DNA of 64,000 nucleotides. Origin: Gordonia shandongensis DSM 45094 (GTDB taxonomy: Bacteria > Actinomycetota > Actinomycetes > Mycobacteriales > Mycobacteriaceae). Position 1 is the first letter of the stretch. Every line of letters starts with the position of its first letter. Where the stretch lies: the NCBI RefSeq assembly GCF_000423025.1, contig NZ_AUHE01000011.1, positions 62,001 through 126,000 of the forward strand, given 5' to 3'. Shown piece by piece: positions 19,920 to 28,543 of this stretch. The translations under genes and the position numbers were made by a program. A model generated the notes under the pieces. The model was not told where the DNA came from. It made no database searches and saw nothing but the letters and a program-made list of their open reading frames with translations.

Positions 19920-22661
19920 GTGAGCGCAGCGAAGACCACCCGGGCATCCACGACCCAGGCATCCACGACCCAGCCCACCCTGATGCTCCTCGACGGGCAT
20001 TCGCTGGCCTATCGGGCCTTCTTCGCGCTGCCCGCGGAGAACTTCACGACCAACACGGGGCAGACCACCAACGCGGTGTACGGCTTCACGTCGATGCTCA
20101 TCAACCTGCTCCGCGACGAGGACCCGACCCACGTCGCCGCAGCCTTCGACGTCTCGCGCGTGACCTTCCGATCCGAGATGTACCCGGAGTACAAGGCGCA
20201 GCGCAGCAAGTCGCCCGACGAGTTCCGCGGTCAGGTCGACCTCACCAAGGACGTCCTCGACGCGATGGGAATCCCGGTCATGGCGGTCGAGGGATTCGAG
20301 GCCGACGACATCATCGCGACGCTGGCGACGGCCGCCGATCAGCAGGGATACCGCGTCTACATCGTGACCGGCGACCGCGACGCCCTGCAACTGGTCAACG
20401 AGAACATCACGGTCCTGTACCCGAAGCGGGGCGTGTCGGAGATGACCCGCTTCACCCCCGACGAGGTGGAGCGGAAGTACGGCCTGACCCCGCAGCAGTA
20501 TCCCGACTATGCGGCGCTGCGCGGGGATCCCAGCGACAACCTCCCCGGCATCCCCGGCGTGGGGGAGAAGACGGCGGCGAAATGGATCCGCGAGTACGGG
20601 TCGCTCGCCGAACTCGTCCACCACGCCGACGAGGTGCGCGGCAAGGTCGGCGACGCACTGCGCGCCAATCTGGCGAACGTCCAGATGAACCGCAGGCTCA
20701 CCGAGATGGTCCGCGACATGGACCTGCCGTCCGGACCCGATGAGCTGGCGCTGCACGCGTGGGACCGCGACCGGATCCACCGGCTGTTCGACGACCTCGA
20801 ATTCAAGGTGCTGCGCGATCGACTGTTCTCCACCCTGACCTCGGTGGAACCCGAGGCCGACGCCGGCTTCGAGATCTCCGGGACGCGCCTTCGCGCCGGG
20901 GAGGTCGGACCGTGGCTCGCCGACCACGTCGGGGAGGGGCGCAGCGGGCTCGCGATCGCCGCGCCGCACCGGGTCGTCGGCAGCGACGTGGAGGCGATCG
21001 CGATCGCGGCGGCCGACGGCGAGGCGGCGCACATCGACCCCACCGTGTTGACCGCGGCCGACGACGCCGCCCTCGGCGCATGGCTGGCGGACGCATCGCG
21101 TCCGAAGGCCCTCCACGAGGTCAAATGGGCGCTGCATGCGCTGCGTGGACGCGGGTGGTCCCTGTCGGGGGTCACGTCCGACACGGCTCTCGCGGCGTAT
21201 CTGGTCCGACCCGGGCAGCGGACATTCCAACTCGACGACCTCACCCTGCGGTACCTGAGGCGCGAGCTCGCCGCCCAGGATGCGGGCGACGACGACGGGC
21301 AGCTGTCCCTCCTCGACGCCGACGCCGACGCTCACCGTGCCGCCGACGAGTTGATGCTGTCCGCGGCTGCCGTCGCGGAACTGGCCGACACCCTCGACAC
21401 CGAACTCGATCGGATCGACAGCGTCTCCCTGCTGCGCGACATGGAACTGCCGCTCGCGTTCGTCCTGGCCGACCTCGAAGCCGCCGGCATCGCCGTCGAC
21501 ACCGACCATCTCGACGATCTCGAGCGGGAGTTCGCCCAGCGGGTGCGGGACGCCGCCGAATCGGCGTACGAGGTTATCGGCGAGCAGGTCAACCTCGGGT
21601 CGCCGAAACAGCTGCAGTCGGTGCTCTTCGACAAGCTCGACATGCCGAAGACCAAGAAGACCAAGACCGGGTACACGACCGACGCCGACGCCCTCACCTC
21701 GCTGTACGAGAAGACCGAGCATCCCTTCCTCAAATTCCTGCTCGAGCATCGTGACGCCACCCGCCTGCGGGTGACCGTGGAGGGATTGCAGAAGACCGTC
21801 GCCGTCGATCAACGCATCCACACCACGTTCAACCAGACGGTCGCGGCCACCGGGCGCCTGTCGTCGACCGAGCCCAACCTGCAGAACATCCCGGTCCGGA
21901 CCGAGGCCGGCCGACAGATCCGGCACGCGTTCATCGTGGCTCCGCGGGGCGAGTCGGTGGAGTTCGAGAGTCTGATGACCGCCGACTATTCGCAGATCGA
22001 AATGCGGATCATGGCCCACCTCTCGGAGGATGCGGGCCTGATCGAGGCCTTCCGGACCGGCGAGGACCTGCACAATTTCGTGGGCTCACGTGCTTTCGGC
22101 GTCCCGGTCGACCAGGTCGACGCCCAGATGCGGTCACGGGTCAAGGCGATGTCGTACGGCCTCGCGTACGGGCTGTCGGCCTACGGTCTGGCCGCTCAAC
22201 TGGGGATCAGTCGGGAGGAGGCCAAGGAGCAGATGGAGCGGTACTTCGACCGGTTCGGCGGAGTGCGCGACTACCTCCACCACGTCGTGCAGGAGGCGCG
22301 GACCAACGGTTACACCGCGACGCTCCTCGGCCGCAGGCGGTACCTGCCGGATTTGAACTCCGACAACTTCCAGCGCCGCCAGTCCGCGGAACGCATGGCC
22401 CTCAACGCTCCGATCCAGGGCACTGCCGCCGACATCATCAAGGTCGCGATGATCAACGTCCAGCGGCGTCTCGGGGAGTCCGGTCTCGGCTCTCGAATGC
22501 TCCTGCAGGTGCATGACGAACTGGTCATCGAGGTCGCCGCCGGTGAGCGTGACGCGGTCGAGGCGCTGGTCCGCGACGAGATGAGCGGCGCCATCGAACT
22601 GTCGGTGCCGCTGGAGGTCTCGGTCGGATACGGCCGCAGCTGGGACGACGCGGCACACTGA
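19920..22661 (+). CDS. polA: DNA polymerase I (PolA)
   Basis: Repair and Okazaki-fragment polymerase (913 aa). The N-terminal 5'-nuclease domain (to about residue 300) has LLDGHSLAYRAFFAL, AVEGFEADDIIATLA, TGDRDALQLV and GDPSDNLPGIPGVGEKTA. The middle exonuclease-like domain lacks recognisable DEDD proofreading residues, as in other actinobacterial PolA. The polymerase domain has motif A TADYSQIEMRIMAHLS, the O-helix RVKAMSYGLAYGLSAYG and motif C QVHDELVIEV. GTG 19920 is chosen from the -10 spacing (GTG 19914 is also in frame). The first 20 residues include a duplicated ASTTQ. Confidence 0.96.
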   Translation: MSAAKTTRASTTQASTTQPTLMLLDGHSLAYRAFFALPAENFTTNTGQTTNAVYGFTSMLINLLRDEDPTHVAAAFDVSRVTFRSEMYPEYKAQRSKSPDEFRGQVDLTKDVLDAMGIPVMAVEGFEADDIIATLATAADQQGYRVYIVTGDRDALQLVNENITVLYPKRGVSEMTRFTPDEVERKYGLTPQQYPDYAALRGDPSDNLPGIPGVGEKTAAKWIREYGSLAELVHHADEVRGKVGDALRANLANVQMNRRLTEMVRDMDLPSGPDELALHAWDRDRIHRLFDDLEFKVLRDRLFSTLTSVEPEADAGFEISGTRLRAGEVGPWLADHVGEGRSGLAIAAPHRVVGSDVEAIAIAAADGEAAHIDPTVLTAADDAALGAWLADASRPKALHEVKWALHALRGRGWSLSGVTSDTALAAYLVRPGQRTFQLDDLTLRYLRRELAAQDAGDDDGQLSLLDADADAHRAADELMLSAAAVAELADTLDTELDRIDSVSLLRDMELPLAFVLADLEAAGIAVDTDHLDDLEREFAQRVRDAAESAYEVIGEQVNLGSPKQLQSVLFDKLDMPKTKKTKTGYTTDADALTSLYEKTEHPFLKFLLEHRDATRLRVTVEGLQKTVAVDQRIHTTFNQTVAATGRLSSTEPNLQNIPVRTEAGRQIRHAFIVAPRGESVEFESLMTADYSQIEMRIMAHLSEDAGLIEAFRTGEDLHNFVGSRAFGVPVDQVDAQMRSRVKAMSYGLAYGLSAYGLAAQLGISREEAKEQMERYFDRFGGVRDYLHHVVQEARTNGYTATLLGRRRYLPDLNSDNFQRRQSAERMALNAPIQGTAADIIKVAMINVQRRLGESGLGSRMLLQVHDELVIEVAAGERDAVEALVRDEMSGAIELSVPLEVSVGYGRSWDDAAH
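19943..19972 (+). repeat. 15-bp tandem duplication in the polA N-terminus
   Basis: GGCATCCACGACCCA is present twice in tandem and encodes the repeated ASTTQ before the 5'-nuclease fold begins. It is in frame and upstream of conserved residues, so probably tolerated. Confidence 0.85.
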
Positions 22662-22666
22662 CGCCC

Positions 22667-23746
22667 ATGACTGCTGACGATCACCTGCCGCTGGCCGTGC
22701 TCGCCGGGGACGGCATCGGACCGGAAGTCGTCCCGGTCGCCGTCGAGGTCGCGGCCGCGGCCCTCGAACCGCACGGGATCGTCGTGGACCGGGTCGACCT
22801 GCCCTTCGGCGGCCACGCGATCGCATCCCACGGTGCACCGGTACCGCAGACGACCCTGGACGGCCTCGCCGAGACTCCCCTGTGGGTGGTCGGCCCGCAC
22901 GACAGCGCCTCCTATCCCGATCAGCTGCGAACGCCACCGCCCGGAGCACTGCTTCGCACCCGGTTCGATCTGTTCGCGAACCTGCGTCCGGCGCGCGCAC
23001 TGCCCGGTGTTCCGGCCACGACACCGTCGATGGACGTGCTGGTGGTGCGGGAGAACAGCGAGGGTCTGTACGCCGACCGGAACATGGCGGTCGGCGCCGG
23101 CGAGTTCATGCCGACGCCCGACGTGGCGATGTCGATCGGCGTCGTCACCCGGGCGGCCACCGAACGCATCGCCGTCGAGGCGTTCGAAGCCGCACGCCGA
23201 CGGCGCGGGCACGTGACCATCGTCCACAAGGCCAACGTCCTGCGGTTGACGACGGGACTGTTCCGTGACGTCTGTCTCGACGTCGCCCGGCGGTACCCGG
23301 ATGTGCGGGTGAGCCAACAGCACGTCGATGCGATGGCCGCGTTGCTGGTGCGCAGCCCCGACGCCATCGATGTGATCGTCGCCGAGAACCTGTTCGGCGA
23401 CATCCTCTCCGACCTGGCCGGCGAGCTGTCCGGATCGCTGGGATCGGCACCGTCGCTCAACGCCTCGTCGGCGCGGGCGATGGCGCAGGCCGTCCACGGT
23501 GCGGCGCCCGACATCGCCGGCCGCGGCATCGCGAATCCCGTCGGGATGATCGGTTCGGTGGCGATGCTGTTGCGGTGGCACGGCGACCGCACGGGTGAGC
23601 ATCGCGTGACAGCCGCGGCCGACGCGATCGACGCTGCGGTGGCGCATGCGTCGGCGAACGGTGCGCGCACCGCCGATCTCGGCGGTGCCGCGACGACCGC
23701 GGACGTCGGGGCGGCCGTTCGCGCCGCACTCAGCGAAGTCGGCTGA
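22667..23746 (+). CDS. Isocitrate/isopropylmalate-family dehydrogenase
   Basis: A 359-aa NAD(P)-dependent beta-decarboxylating dehydrogenase. Seen are the N-terminal LAGDGIGPEVVPVA, the substrate arginine region LRTRFDLFANLRPARAL, VVRENSEGLYAD, the KANVLRLTTGLF block with the catalytic Lys, and VIVAENLFGDILSDLAGELSGSLG with the metal-binding Asp residues. The NSEGLYAD loop is closer to tartrate, homoisocitrate or isocitrate types than to LeuB, so the substrate is uncertain. It starts five bases after polA with no clear ribosome site. The following 142-base gap separates it from the transporter. Confidence 0.85.
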   Translation: MTADDHLPLAVLAGDGIGPEVVPVAVEVAAAALEPHGIVVDRVDLPFGGHAIASHGAPVPQTTLDGLAETPLWVVGPHDSASYPDQLRTPPPGALLRTRFDLFANLRPARALPGVPATTPSMDVLVVRENSEGLYADRNMAVGAGEFMPTPDVAMSIGVVTRAATERIAVEAFEAARRRRGHVTIVHKANVLRLTTGLFRDVCLDVARRYPDVRVSQQHVDAMAALLVRSPDAIDVIVAENLFGDILSDLAGELSGSLGSAPSLNASSARAMAQAVHGAAPDIAGRGIANPVGMIGSVAMLLRWHGDRTGEHRVTAAADAIDAAVAHASANGARTADLGGAATTADVGAAVRAALSEVG

Positions 23747-23843
23747 CGCAGAACTCGTCGACCGCCCCGCGCGCAGGCGGGGAGATCCGAATCGGTCATA
23801 CTCGATGATCTGAACTCATACGCTGGGCGGGCCACGACGGACC

Positions 23844-23877
23844 GCGGTCGAACGACGACGGCGGTCAAACGACGACG
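23844..23877 (+). repeat. 17-bp tandem duplication upstream of the ABC transporter
   Basis: GCGGTCGAACGACGACG is followed by GCGGTCAAACGACGACG, which differs in one base. It lies immediately before the GGAGG ribosome site of the binding-protein gene, in the 5' untranslated region or promoter. Confidence 0.85.
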
Positions 23878-23888
23878 GAGGTGAGCCG

Positions 23889-24791
23889 ATGCGGAAGGCC
23901 ACATTCCGCATGCGCGCCGGGATGCTCGCGGCGGCCGCGGCACTCGGCGGATCACTGCTGACCGGCTGCGTCGTCGACGAGTCCGCATTCGACACCCGAC
24001 CGCTGACGCTGACGGTCGACGAACAGCCCGAGATCGCGGCGTTGCTGCCCGCCGGGGTGCGGTCCTCCGGGCGGCTGCGCGTGGGAACGAACCCGCCGTA
24101 TCAGCCGAACGAGTTCAAGAACCGCGACGGCGAGATCATCGGTTTCGACGTCGACCTGATGAACGCAGTCACCCAGGTCCTCGGGGTGCGGCCGGTCTAC
24201 GTCGAGTCCGACTTCGCCAAGATCATCCCGGCGCTGCAGAGCGGCAGTTTCGATGTCGGAATGTCGTCGTTCACCGACTCGGTGGAACGCCAGCGGCAGG
24301 TCGACTTCGTCGATTACTTCAGTGCGGGCATCCGGTGGGCGCAGAAGGCCGGTCGCGACATCGACCCCGATGACGCCTGCGGCCTGCGGGTCGGTGTGCA
24401 GCGGACCACCGTCGAGGACATCGAAGAACTGCCGGCGAAGAGCGCCGCGTGTGTGCGGGCGGGCGAGGACGCCATCAAGATCGTCAAGTTCGACTCCCAG
24501 GATCAGGCGGTCAACGCCGTCCTGCTGGGACAGGTCGACGCGTTCTCCGCGGATTCGCCGGTGACGGCGTACGCGGTGAAGAAGACCGAGGGACAGATCG
24601 AGGAGGTCGGCCCGCTGTACGACGCATCACCCTACGGCTGGCCGGTCGTCAAGGGGTCGTCGCTCGGTCCCGCCCTTCGCGACGCATTGCAATACCTCAT
24701 CGACAACGGCCAGTACGAGGCGATCGCCACGCACTGGGGAGTGGAAGCCGGAATGATTCAGCGATCGGTGATCAACGGGGCGGAGGACTGA
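23889..24791 (+). CDS. Amino-acid ABC transporter substrate-binding lipoprotein
   Basis: A 300-aa periplasmic-binding-protein type 2 family 3 (polar amino acid) solute receptor. The signal peptide ends in the lipobox LLTGC with lipidated Cys27, so Lgt (this window) would anchor it to the membrane. Core motifs are LRVGTNPPYQPNEF, GFDVDLMNAVTQVLG, VGMSSFTDSVERQRQVDFVDYF, VGVQRTTVEDIEEL and SPYGWPVVKGS. An internal disulfide could form between the Cys of DDACGLRV and SAACVRAGE. GGAGG precedes the ATG. It is followed by permease and ATPase in an operon; ligand unknown. Confidence 0.93.
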   Translation: MRKATFRMRAGMLAAAAALGGSLLTGCVVDESAFDTRPLTLTVDEQPEIAALLPAGVRSSGRLRVGTNPPYQPNEFKNRDGEIIGFDVDLMNAVTQVLGVRPVYVESDFAKIIPALQSGSFDVGMSSFTDSVERQRQVDFVDYFSAGIRWAQKAGRDIDPDDACGLRVGVQRTTVEDIEELPAKSAACVRAGEDAIKIVKFDSQDQAVNAVLLGQVDAFSADSPVTAYAVKKTEGQIEEVGPLYDASPYGWPVVKGSSLGPALRDALQYLIDNGQYEAIATHWGVEAGMIQRSVINGAED

Positions 24792-24795
24792 TCCG

Positions 24796-25752
24796 ATGAC
24801 GACAGCAGATCCAGATCGCTCCCGCGGGGACGACACGGAGTCGGACGGGCCGGCACCCATCAAGGCGGTACCGCTGAAGCACCCCGGGCAGTGGGTCGCC
24901 GCAGTGATCGTCCTGGTGCTGGCCGGATTGTTCGTCTACGGTGCCGCGACCAACTCCGCCTACCACTGGGACACGTTCGGCAAGTATCTGTTCGAGCGGC
25001 GCATCCTGTCCGGTGTCGGCTACACCCTCGCGCTCACCGTGCTGTCGATGGTCATCGGTGTCGTTCTCGGTGTCCTGCTGTCCGTGATGCGGATGTCGTC
25101 CAACAGGGTGTTGAGCTGGACCGCATGGGTGTACCTCTGGATCTTCCGGGGAACCCCGGTCTTCGTGCAGCTGACCCTGTGGGGACTGGTCGGATCGCTG
25201 TATCAGACGGTCGACGTCGGCGTCCCGTTCGGCCCGACCGCGATCACGATCGACATTCAGGAGCTGAGCCTCAAATACGTCTTCTTCCTCGCGGTGATCG
25301 GTTTGGCGCTCAACGAGGCCGCCTACATGGCCGAGATCGTGCGCGCGGGGATCTCGTCGGTGGGAGAGGGCCAGATGGAGGCATCGGTCGCCCTCGGCAT
25401 GTCGTGGTGGCAGACCATGCGGCGCACCGTGCTGCCGCAGGCGATGCGGGTGATCATCCCGCCGACGGGCAACGAGGTCATCAGCATGTTGAAGACCACG
25501 TCGCTGGTGACGGCCGTGCCGTTCAGCCTGGAGCTGTTCGGTCGGCAGGGCGACATCTCGGGAGTCAACTTCCAGCCGATCCCGATGCTGCTCGTGGCCT
25601 CGACGTGGTATCTGGTGGTCACGTCGATCCTGATGGTCGGACAGCATTACATCGAGAAGCACTATGAGCGGGGCTCGTCGCGAGAACTGTCCGACAGTCA
25701 GTTGAAGGCCCTCGCCGCAGCGAACAGGACCGTCGTCGAGGAGGGCAAGTGA
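24796..25752 (+). CDS. Amino-acid ABC transporter permease
   Basis: A 318-aa HisM/GlnP-type permease with about five or six membrane helices. It has [28 protein letters not shown], the [24 protein letters not shown] coupling (EAA) loop and [24 protein letters not shown]. It starts four bases after the binding-protein stop and overlaps the ATPase start. A single permease is present, so a homodimer is expected. The N-terminal 30 residues are polar and cytoplasmic. Confidence 0.94.
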   Translation: MTTADPDRSRGDDTESDGPAPIKAVPLKHPGQWVAAVIVLVLAGLFVYGAATNSAYHWDTFGKYLFERRILSGVGYTLALTVLSMVIGVVLGVLLSVMRMSSNRVLSWTAWVYLWIFRGTPVFVQLTLWGLVGSLYQTVDVGVPFGPTAITIDIQELSLKYVFFLAVIGLALNEAAYMAEIVRAGISSVGEGQMEASVALGMSWWQTMRRTVLPQAMRVIIPPTGNEVISMLKTTSLVTAVPFSLELFGRQGDISGVNFQPIPMLLVASTWYLVVTSILMVGQHYIEKHYERGSSRELSDSQLKALAAANRTVVEEGK

Positions 25753-26540
25753 CAGAGGCGAATTCGACGGCCGGTGACCGGACGCCGATGGTCTCGGCGG
25801 ACCGCGTGTGCAAGAACTTCGGGGCACTGCAGGTGTTGACCGGTGTCTCGCTCGACGTTCAGCGCGGCGAGGTCGCCTGCCTGATCGGGCCGTCGGGGTC
25901 GGGCAAGTCGACCTTCCTGCGCTGTGTGAACCATTTGGAGAAGGTCAACGCGGGACGGTTGCTGGTGGACGGCGACCTCATCGGTTATCGCGAACGCGAC
26001 GGAAAGCTGTACGAGATGAGCCCGCGCGATGCGGCCCGTCAGCGGCGTGACATCGGCATGGTGTTTCAGCATTTCAACCTCTTTCCGCACCGGACCGCCG
26101 TGGAGAACATCATCGAGGCGCCGATCCTCGTCGGCGGGAAGTCGAAGGACGAGGCCACCGAGCGGGCCCTCGACCTGTTGAGTCAGGTGGGTCTGCGCGC
26201 GAAGGCCGACGCGTACCCGACTCAACTGTCCGGTGGGCAGCAGCAGCGTGTCGCGATCGCCCGCGCCCTTGCGATGGACCCGAAGCTGATGCTCTTCGAC
26301 GAGCCGACATCGGCCCTCGACCCGGAGCTGGTCGGCGACGTGCTCGCGGTGATGCGGACGCTGGCGTCCGAGGGGATGACGATGCTCGTCGTCACCCATG
26401 AGATGGGCTTCGCTCGCGAGGTGGCCGATCAACTCGTCTTCATGGACGGCGGTGTCGTGGTGGAGAAGGGCGACCCGCGCGACCTGTTGTCGAATCCGAC
26501 GCAGGAGCGGACTCGCGAGTTCCTCTCCAAACTGCTGTGA
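25749..26540 (+). CDS. Amino-acid ABC transporter ATP-binding protein
   Basis: A 263-aa GlnQ/HisP-type ATPase. Walker A is [12 protein letters not shown], the Q-loop lies in [13 protein letters not shown], the signature is [17 protein letters not shown], Walker B is [14 protein letters not shown], and the H-loop is VTHEMGFA. The GTG at 25749 follows GAGGAGGG and overlaps the permease stop. Its own stop is overlapped by the next small gene. It powers the importer encoded just upstream. Confidence 0.95.
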   Translation: MTEANSTAGDRTPMVSADRVCKNFGALQVLTGVSLDVQRGEVACLIGPSGSGKSTFLRCVNHLEKVNAGRLLVDGDLIGYRERDGKLYEMSPRDAARQRRDIGMVFQHFNLFPHRTAVENIIEAPILVGGKSKDEATERALDLLSQVGLRAKADAYPTQLSGGQQQRVAIARALAMDPKLMLFDEPTSALDPELVGDVLAVMRTLASEGMTMLVVTHEMGFAREVADQLVFMDGGVVVEKGDPRDLLSNPTQERTREFLSKLL

Positions 26541-26830
26541 CCGGGGCCGAGGACCGCAATCGGACGCTCGTCGTCCGGCTCGGTCGTGAAGAGATCATCA
26601 TTCGGCGCCGCTACGAGGCGTTGAGCATCGCCAACGATGTCCTGATCGGAGTCTGGTTCCTGATCGGGAGCTTCCTCTTCTTCTCCGACGACACCGTGTT
26701 CGCGGGGACGTGGCTGTTCGTCATCGGGAGTGTCGAGATGCTGATCAGGCCGGTGATCCGGCTGGTACGGCATGTTCATCTGCAACGCTTGGCGCCCGAG
26801 CCGGCCGTGGAGTCCGACGGTGACTTCTAG
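26537..26830 (+). CDS. YrhK-like small membrane protein
   Basis: A 97-aa protein with two hydrophobic segments (about residues 31-50 and 55-72). The [26 protein letters not shown]...[15 protein letters not shown] arrangement is that of the YrhK domain, a family without an assigned function. The GTG overlaps the ABC ATPase stop, so it is cotranslated with the amino-acid importer. Its TAG stop shares the palindromic CTAG with the stop of the opposing methyltransferase gene. Confidence 0.8.
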   Translation: MTGAEDRNRTLVVRLGREEIIIRRRYEALSIANDVLIGVWFLIGSFLFFSDDTVFAGTWLFVIGSVEMLIRPVIRLVRHVHLQRLAPEPAVESDGDF

Positions 26831-27651
26831 GCGCGGGGTCTGCGGCAGCAGAAGATCGCCGTCCCGGGGAAGTAACCGCCGCGCAGCGGCGACCACTGGC
26901 CCCACTCCGCGTCCAGGTCGTCGGGCCACTCGGGTTCGACGATGTCCTCGAGAATCAGGCCTGCCGTGACGATCTCGCGGACGCGGTCGCCGATCGTGCG
27001 GTGGTGCTCCACGTAGGTCACCGATCCGTCGCTGTCGGTCTCGGAGTACGGCGTGCGCGAGAAGTACGACATCTGGACGACCAGCCCGTCCGGACCGGGA
27101 TCGTCGAGGAACATCCACCGCATCGGATGGTTGGTGGAGAACACCCAGCGGCCGCCGGGGCGAAGGACGCGAGCCGCCTCCGCCATCAGGCGCGCGGAGT
27201 CGGCGACGAACGGGACGGCGCCGAACGACGAGCACACGATGTCGAACGATTCGTCGGCGAACGGGAGGTGTTCGGCACCGGCCCGGACGAGGGGGACCGG
27301 TTCGGGGTCCTGCGCCATCGCCGTCACCGCGTGGCTGAGCATCCCGATCGACACGTCGAGGCCGATCGCGCGGGCGCCCTGCGATGTGAGCCACCGCGAA
27401 CACGGGGCCGAACCGCATCCGATCTCCAGCACGTCACGGTCGGCGACGTCGCCGAGGAGTCGGGCGTCGTCCTCACGAAACCGTTCGGGACCCCACACGA
27501 ACTCGCCGCCGGGGGTGGTGTTGCCGATGAATGAACCGTGTTCCTCGTGGTACTCGTCGGCTTCGGTGTCCCACCAGTGGCGGCTCGCGTTCTCACTGGT
27601 GGCCGAGTCGATCGCACCGAGGAGGCGCGGGGATCGCGGGTCGGAGGTCAC
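26827..27651 (-). CDS. SAM-dependent class I methyltransferase
   Basis: A 274-aa Rossmann-fold methyltransferase of the UbiE/Methyltransf_11 type. Motif I is VLEIGCGSAPCSRWL, motif II is AIGLDVSIGMLSHA, motif post-II/III is LPFADESFDIVCSSFGAVPFV, and RVLRPGGRWVFS closes the core. The N-terminus WWDTEADEYHEEHGSFIG and the C-terminal PEWPDDLDAEWGQWSPLRG are specific to a family common in actinobacteria with unknown substrate. The ATG overlaps the stop of the upstream 2H phosphoesterase gene, so the two are one operon. Confidence 0.88.
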   Translation of the reverse strand: MTSDPRSPRLLGAIDSATSENASRHWWDTEADEYHEEHGSFIGNTTPGGEFVWGPERFREDDARLLGDVADRDVLEIGCGSAPCSRWLTSQGARAIGLDVSIGMLSHAVTAMAQDPEPVPLVRAGAEHLPFADESFDIVCSSFGAVPFVADSARLMAEAARVLRPGGRWVFSTNHPMRWMFLDDPGPDGLVVQMSYFSRTPYSETDSDGSVTYVEHHRTIGDRVREIVTAGLILEDIVEPEWPDDLDAEWGQWSPLRGGYFPGTAIFCCRRPRA

Positions 27652-28289
27652 CGGAGGTCCTTTCCATCCATGGTCACCGTGTCACGCGACACGCCTGTCA
27701 CCGTGTCATGCGACACGCCTGTCACCGTGTCACGCGCGTGGAACACGATGTCGGTCTTCGCGTCGCCGTCCCATCGTCGCAGCGCCATCGCGCGGCCGTC
27801 GCGATTCGCGGAGCTCTCGTCCGGTGGGGCGCCGAGCCGCTCGAGTGCCGCCGGAACCCCTGTCGGAGACAGGCGTCGAATCTCTGTCGGAGACAGACGC
27901 CGAAGGAGCGTGACGTGGGGAGTCCACCGGTCGGGCGCACAGTGCGGTGACGCGTCGGTCACGCCGTCGACGTAGGCGTCGTGGACGGCGTGGTGCAGGG
28001 CGATGAGCGCTCGGGAGGGGAGCACCGAACGGGTGAGGGTGACGCGTCGGCCGCCGCCGAGGATCACCGGCGGGCCCAGTCGCAGCGGGATCGGCAGCAT
28101 CGTTGTGGCGATCCTTCCGGTCAGACGGTCCAGCCGGGGCGTGATCGCCGATCCGGCGACCAGCGTGCAGTGGGGTCGATGGGCGGCCGGCCGGGAGGGT
28201 CGTCCGACGAGGTCGTCGAGGACCGTCCACTCGGCGCGCACCGCGGCTTCGGTGTCCGGATCCATCAGGATCTCGATCGAGTGCGCCAT
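27648..28289 (-). CDS. 2H phosphoesterase / 2'-5' RNA ligase-like protein
   Basis: A 213-aa protein of the LigT/CPDase 2H superfamily. The two catalytic H-x-T-x motifs are visible: HCTL near residue 40 and HVTL near residue 125. Members act on 2'-5' RNA linkages, cyclic phosphates or ADP-ribose cyclic phosphate; which applies is unknown. ATG 28289 follows GAGG at a good distance; the longer open frame from 28421 has no support. The last part is built on tandem repeats: an RRLSPT pair and a tail of repeated DTVTGVS. It overlaps and is coupled to the methyltransferase. Confidence 0.82.
   Translation of the reverse strand: MAHSIEILMDPDTEAAVRAEWTVLDDLVGRPSRPAAHRPHCTLVAGSAITPRLDRLTGRIATTMLPIPLRLGPPVILGGGRRVTLTRSVLPSRALIALHHAVHDAYVDGVTDASPHCAPDRWTPHVTLLRRLSPTEIRRLSPTGVPAALERLGAPPDESSANRDGRAMALRRWDGDAKTDIVFHARDTVTGVSHDTVTGVSRDTVTMDGKDLR
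27673..27736 (-). repeat. 24-bp tandem repeats in the 2H phosphoesterase tail
   Basis: Two complete 24-bp units, one base apart in sequence, and a 16-base third unit encode the C-terminal DTVTGVS repeats. The array covers the end of the gene up to a few codons before its stop. Confidence 0.9.
27859..27906 (-). repeat. 24-bp tandem duplication inside the 2H phosphoesterase gene
   Basis: Two 24-bp units, each containing the interrupted palindrome CTGTCGGAGACAG, encode LSPTEIRR and LSPTGVPA. Four differences separate the copies, so it is older than the array at the gene end. Confidence 0.8.
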
Positions 28290-28339
28290 CGCATCGTCAC
28301 CTCGTCGTGGTCGGCGCGCGGACCGCGTGTGGGTCGCGT

Positions 28340-28368
28340 TTGTGCAGGCCAACCCAGGGTAGTACGCT
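28340..28368 (+). promoter_or_regulatory. Promoter of rpsA
   Basis: A TTGTGC -35 and a TACGCT -10 are separated by exactly 17 bases, giving a start near 28375 and a 5' leader of about 170 bases before the rpsA ATG. This is the best complete -35/-10 pair I see in the window. The 254-base gap between the divergent 2H phosphoesterase gene and rpsA holds nothing else that I recognise. Confidence 0.5.
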
Positions 28369-28543
28369 TGGTCACGTGTGTGCGCGACGCGTCCGCACAG
28401 CGCCGCCGGGGGCCTGATCACCGTCGGTGCGCCTGATGCAAGAAACCGGGCACAGCCAGCGACGATTCGAATACCGATTCCGCATCCGAGCGCTCTGCCT
28501 GGACCCTGTACCTACTAGATGCCTGTCCGGAGCTACTCAACAC

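Noticed and set aside
28427-28543. N-terminal extension of RpsA
   Set aside because: The 39 extra residues have no similarity to S1 proteins, while homology begins exactly at ATG 28544; the segment is 5' leader.
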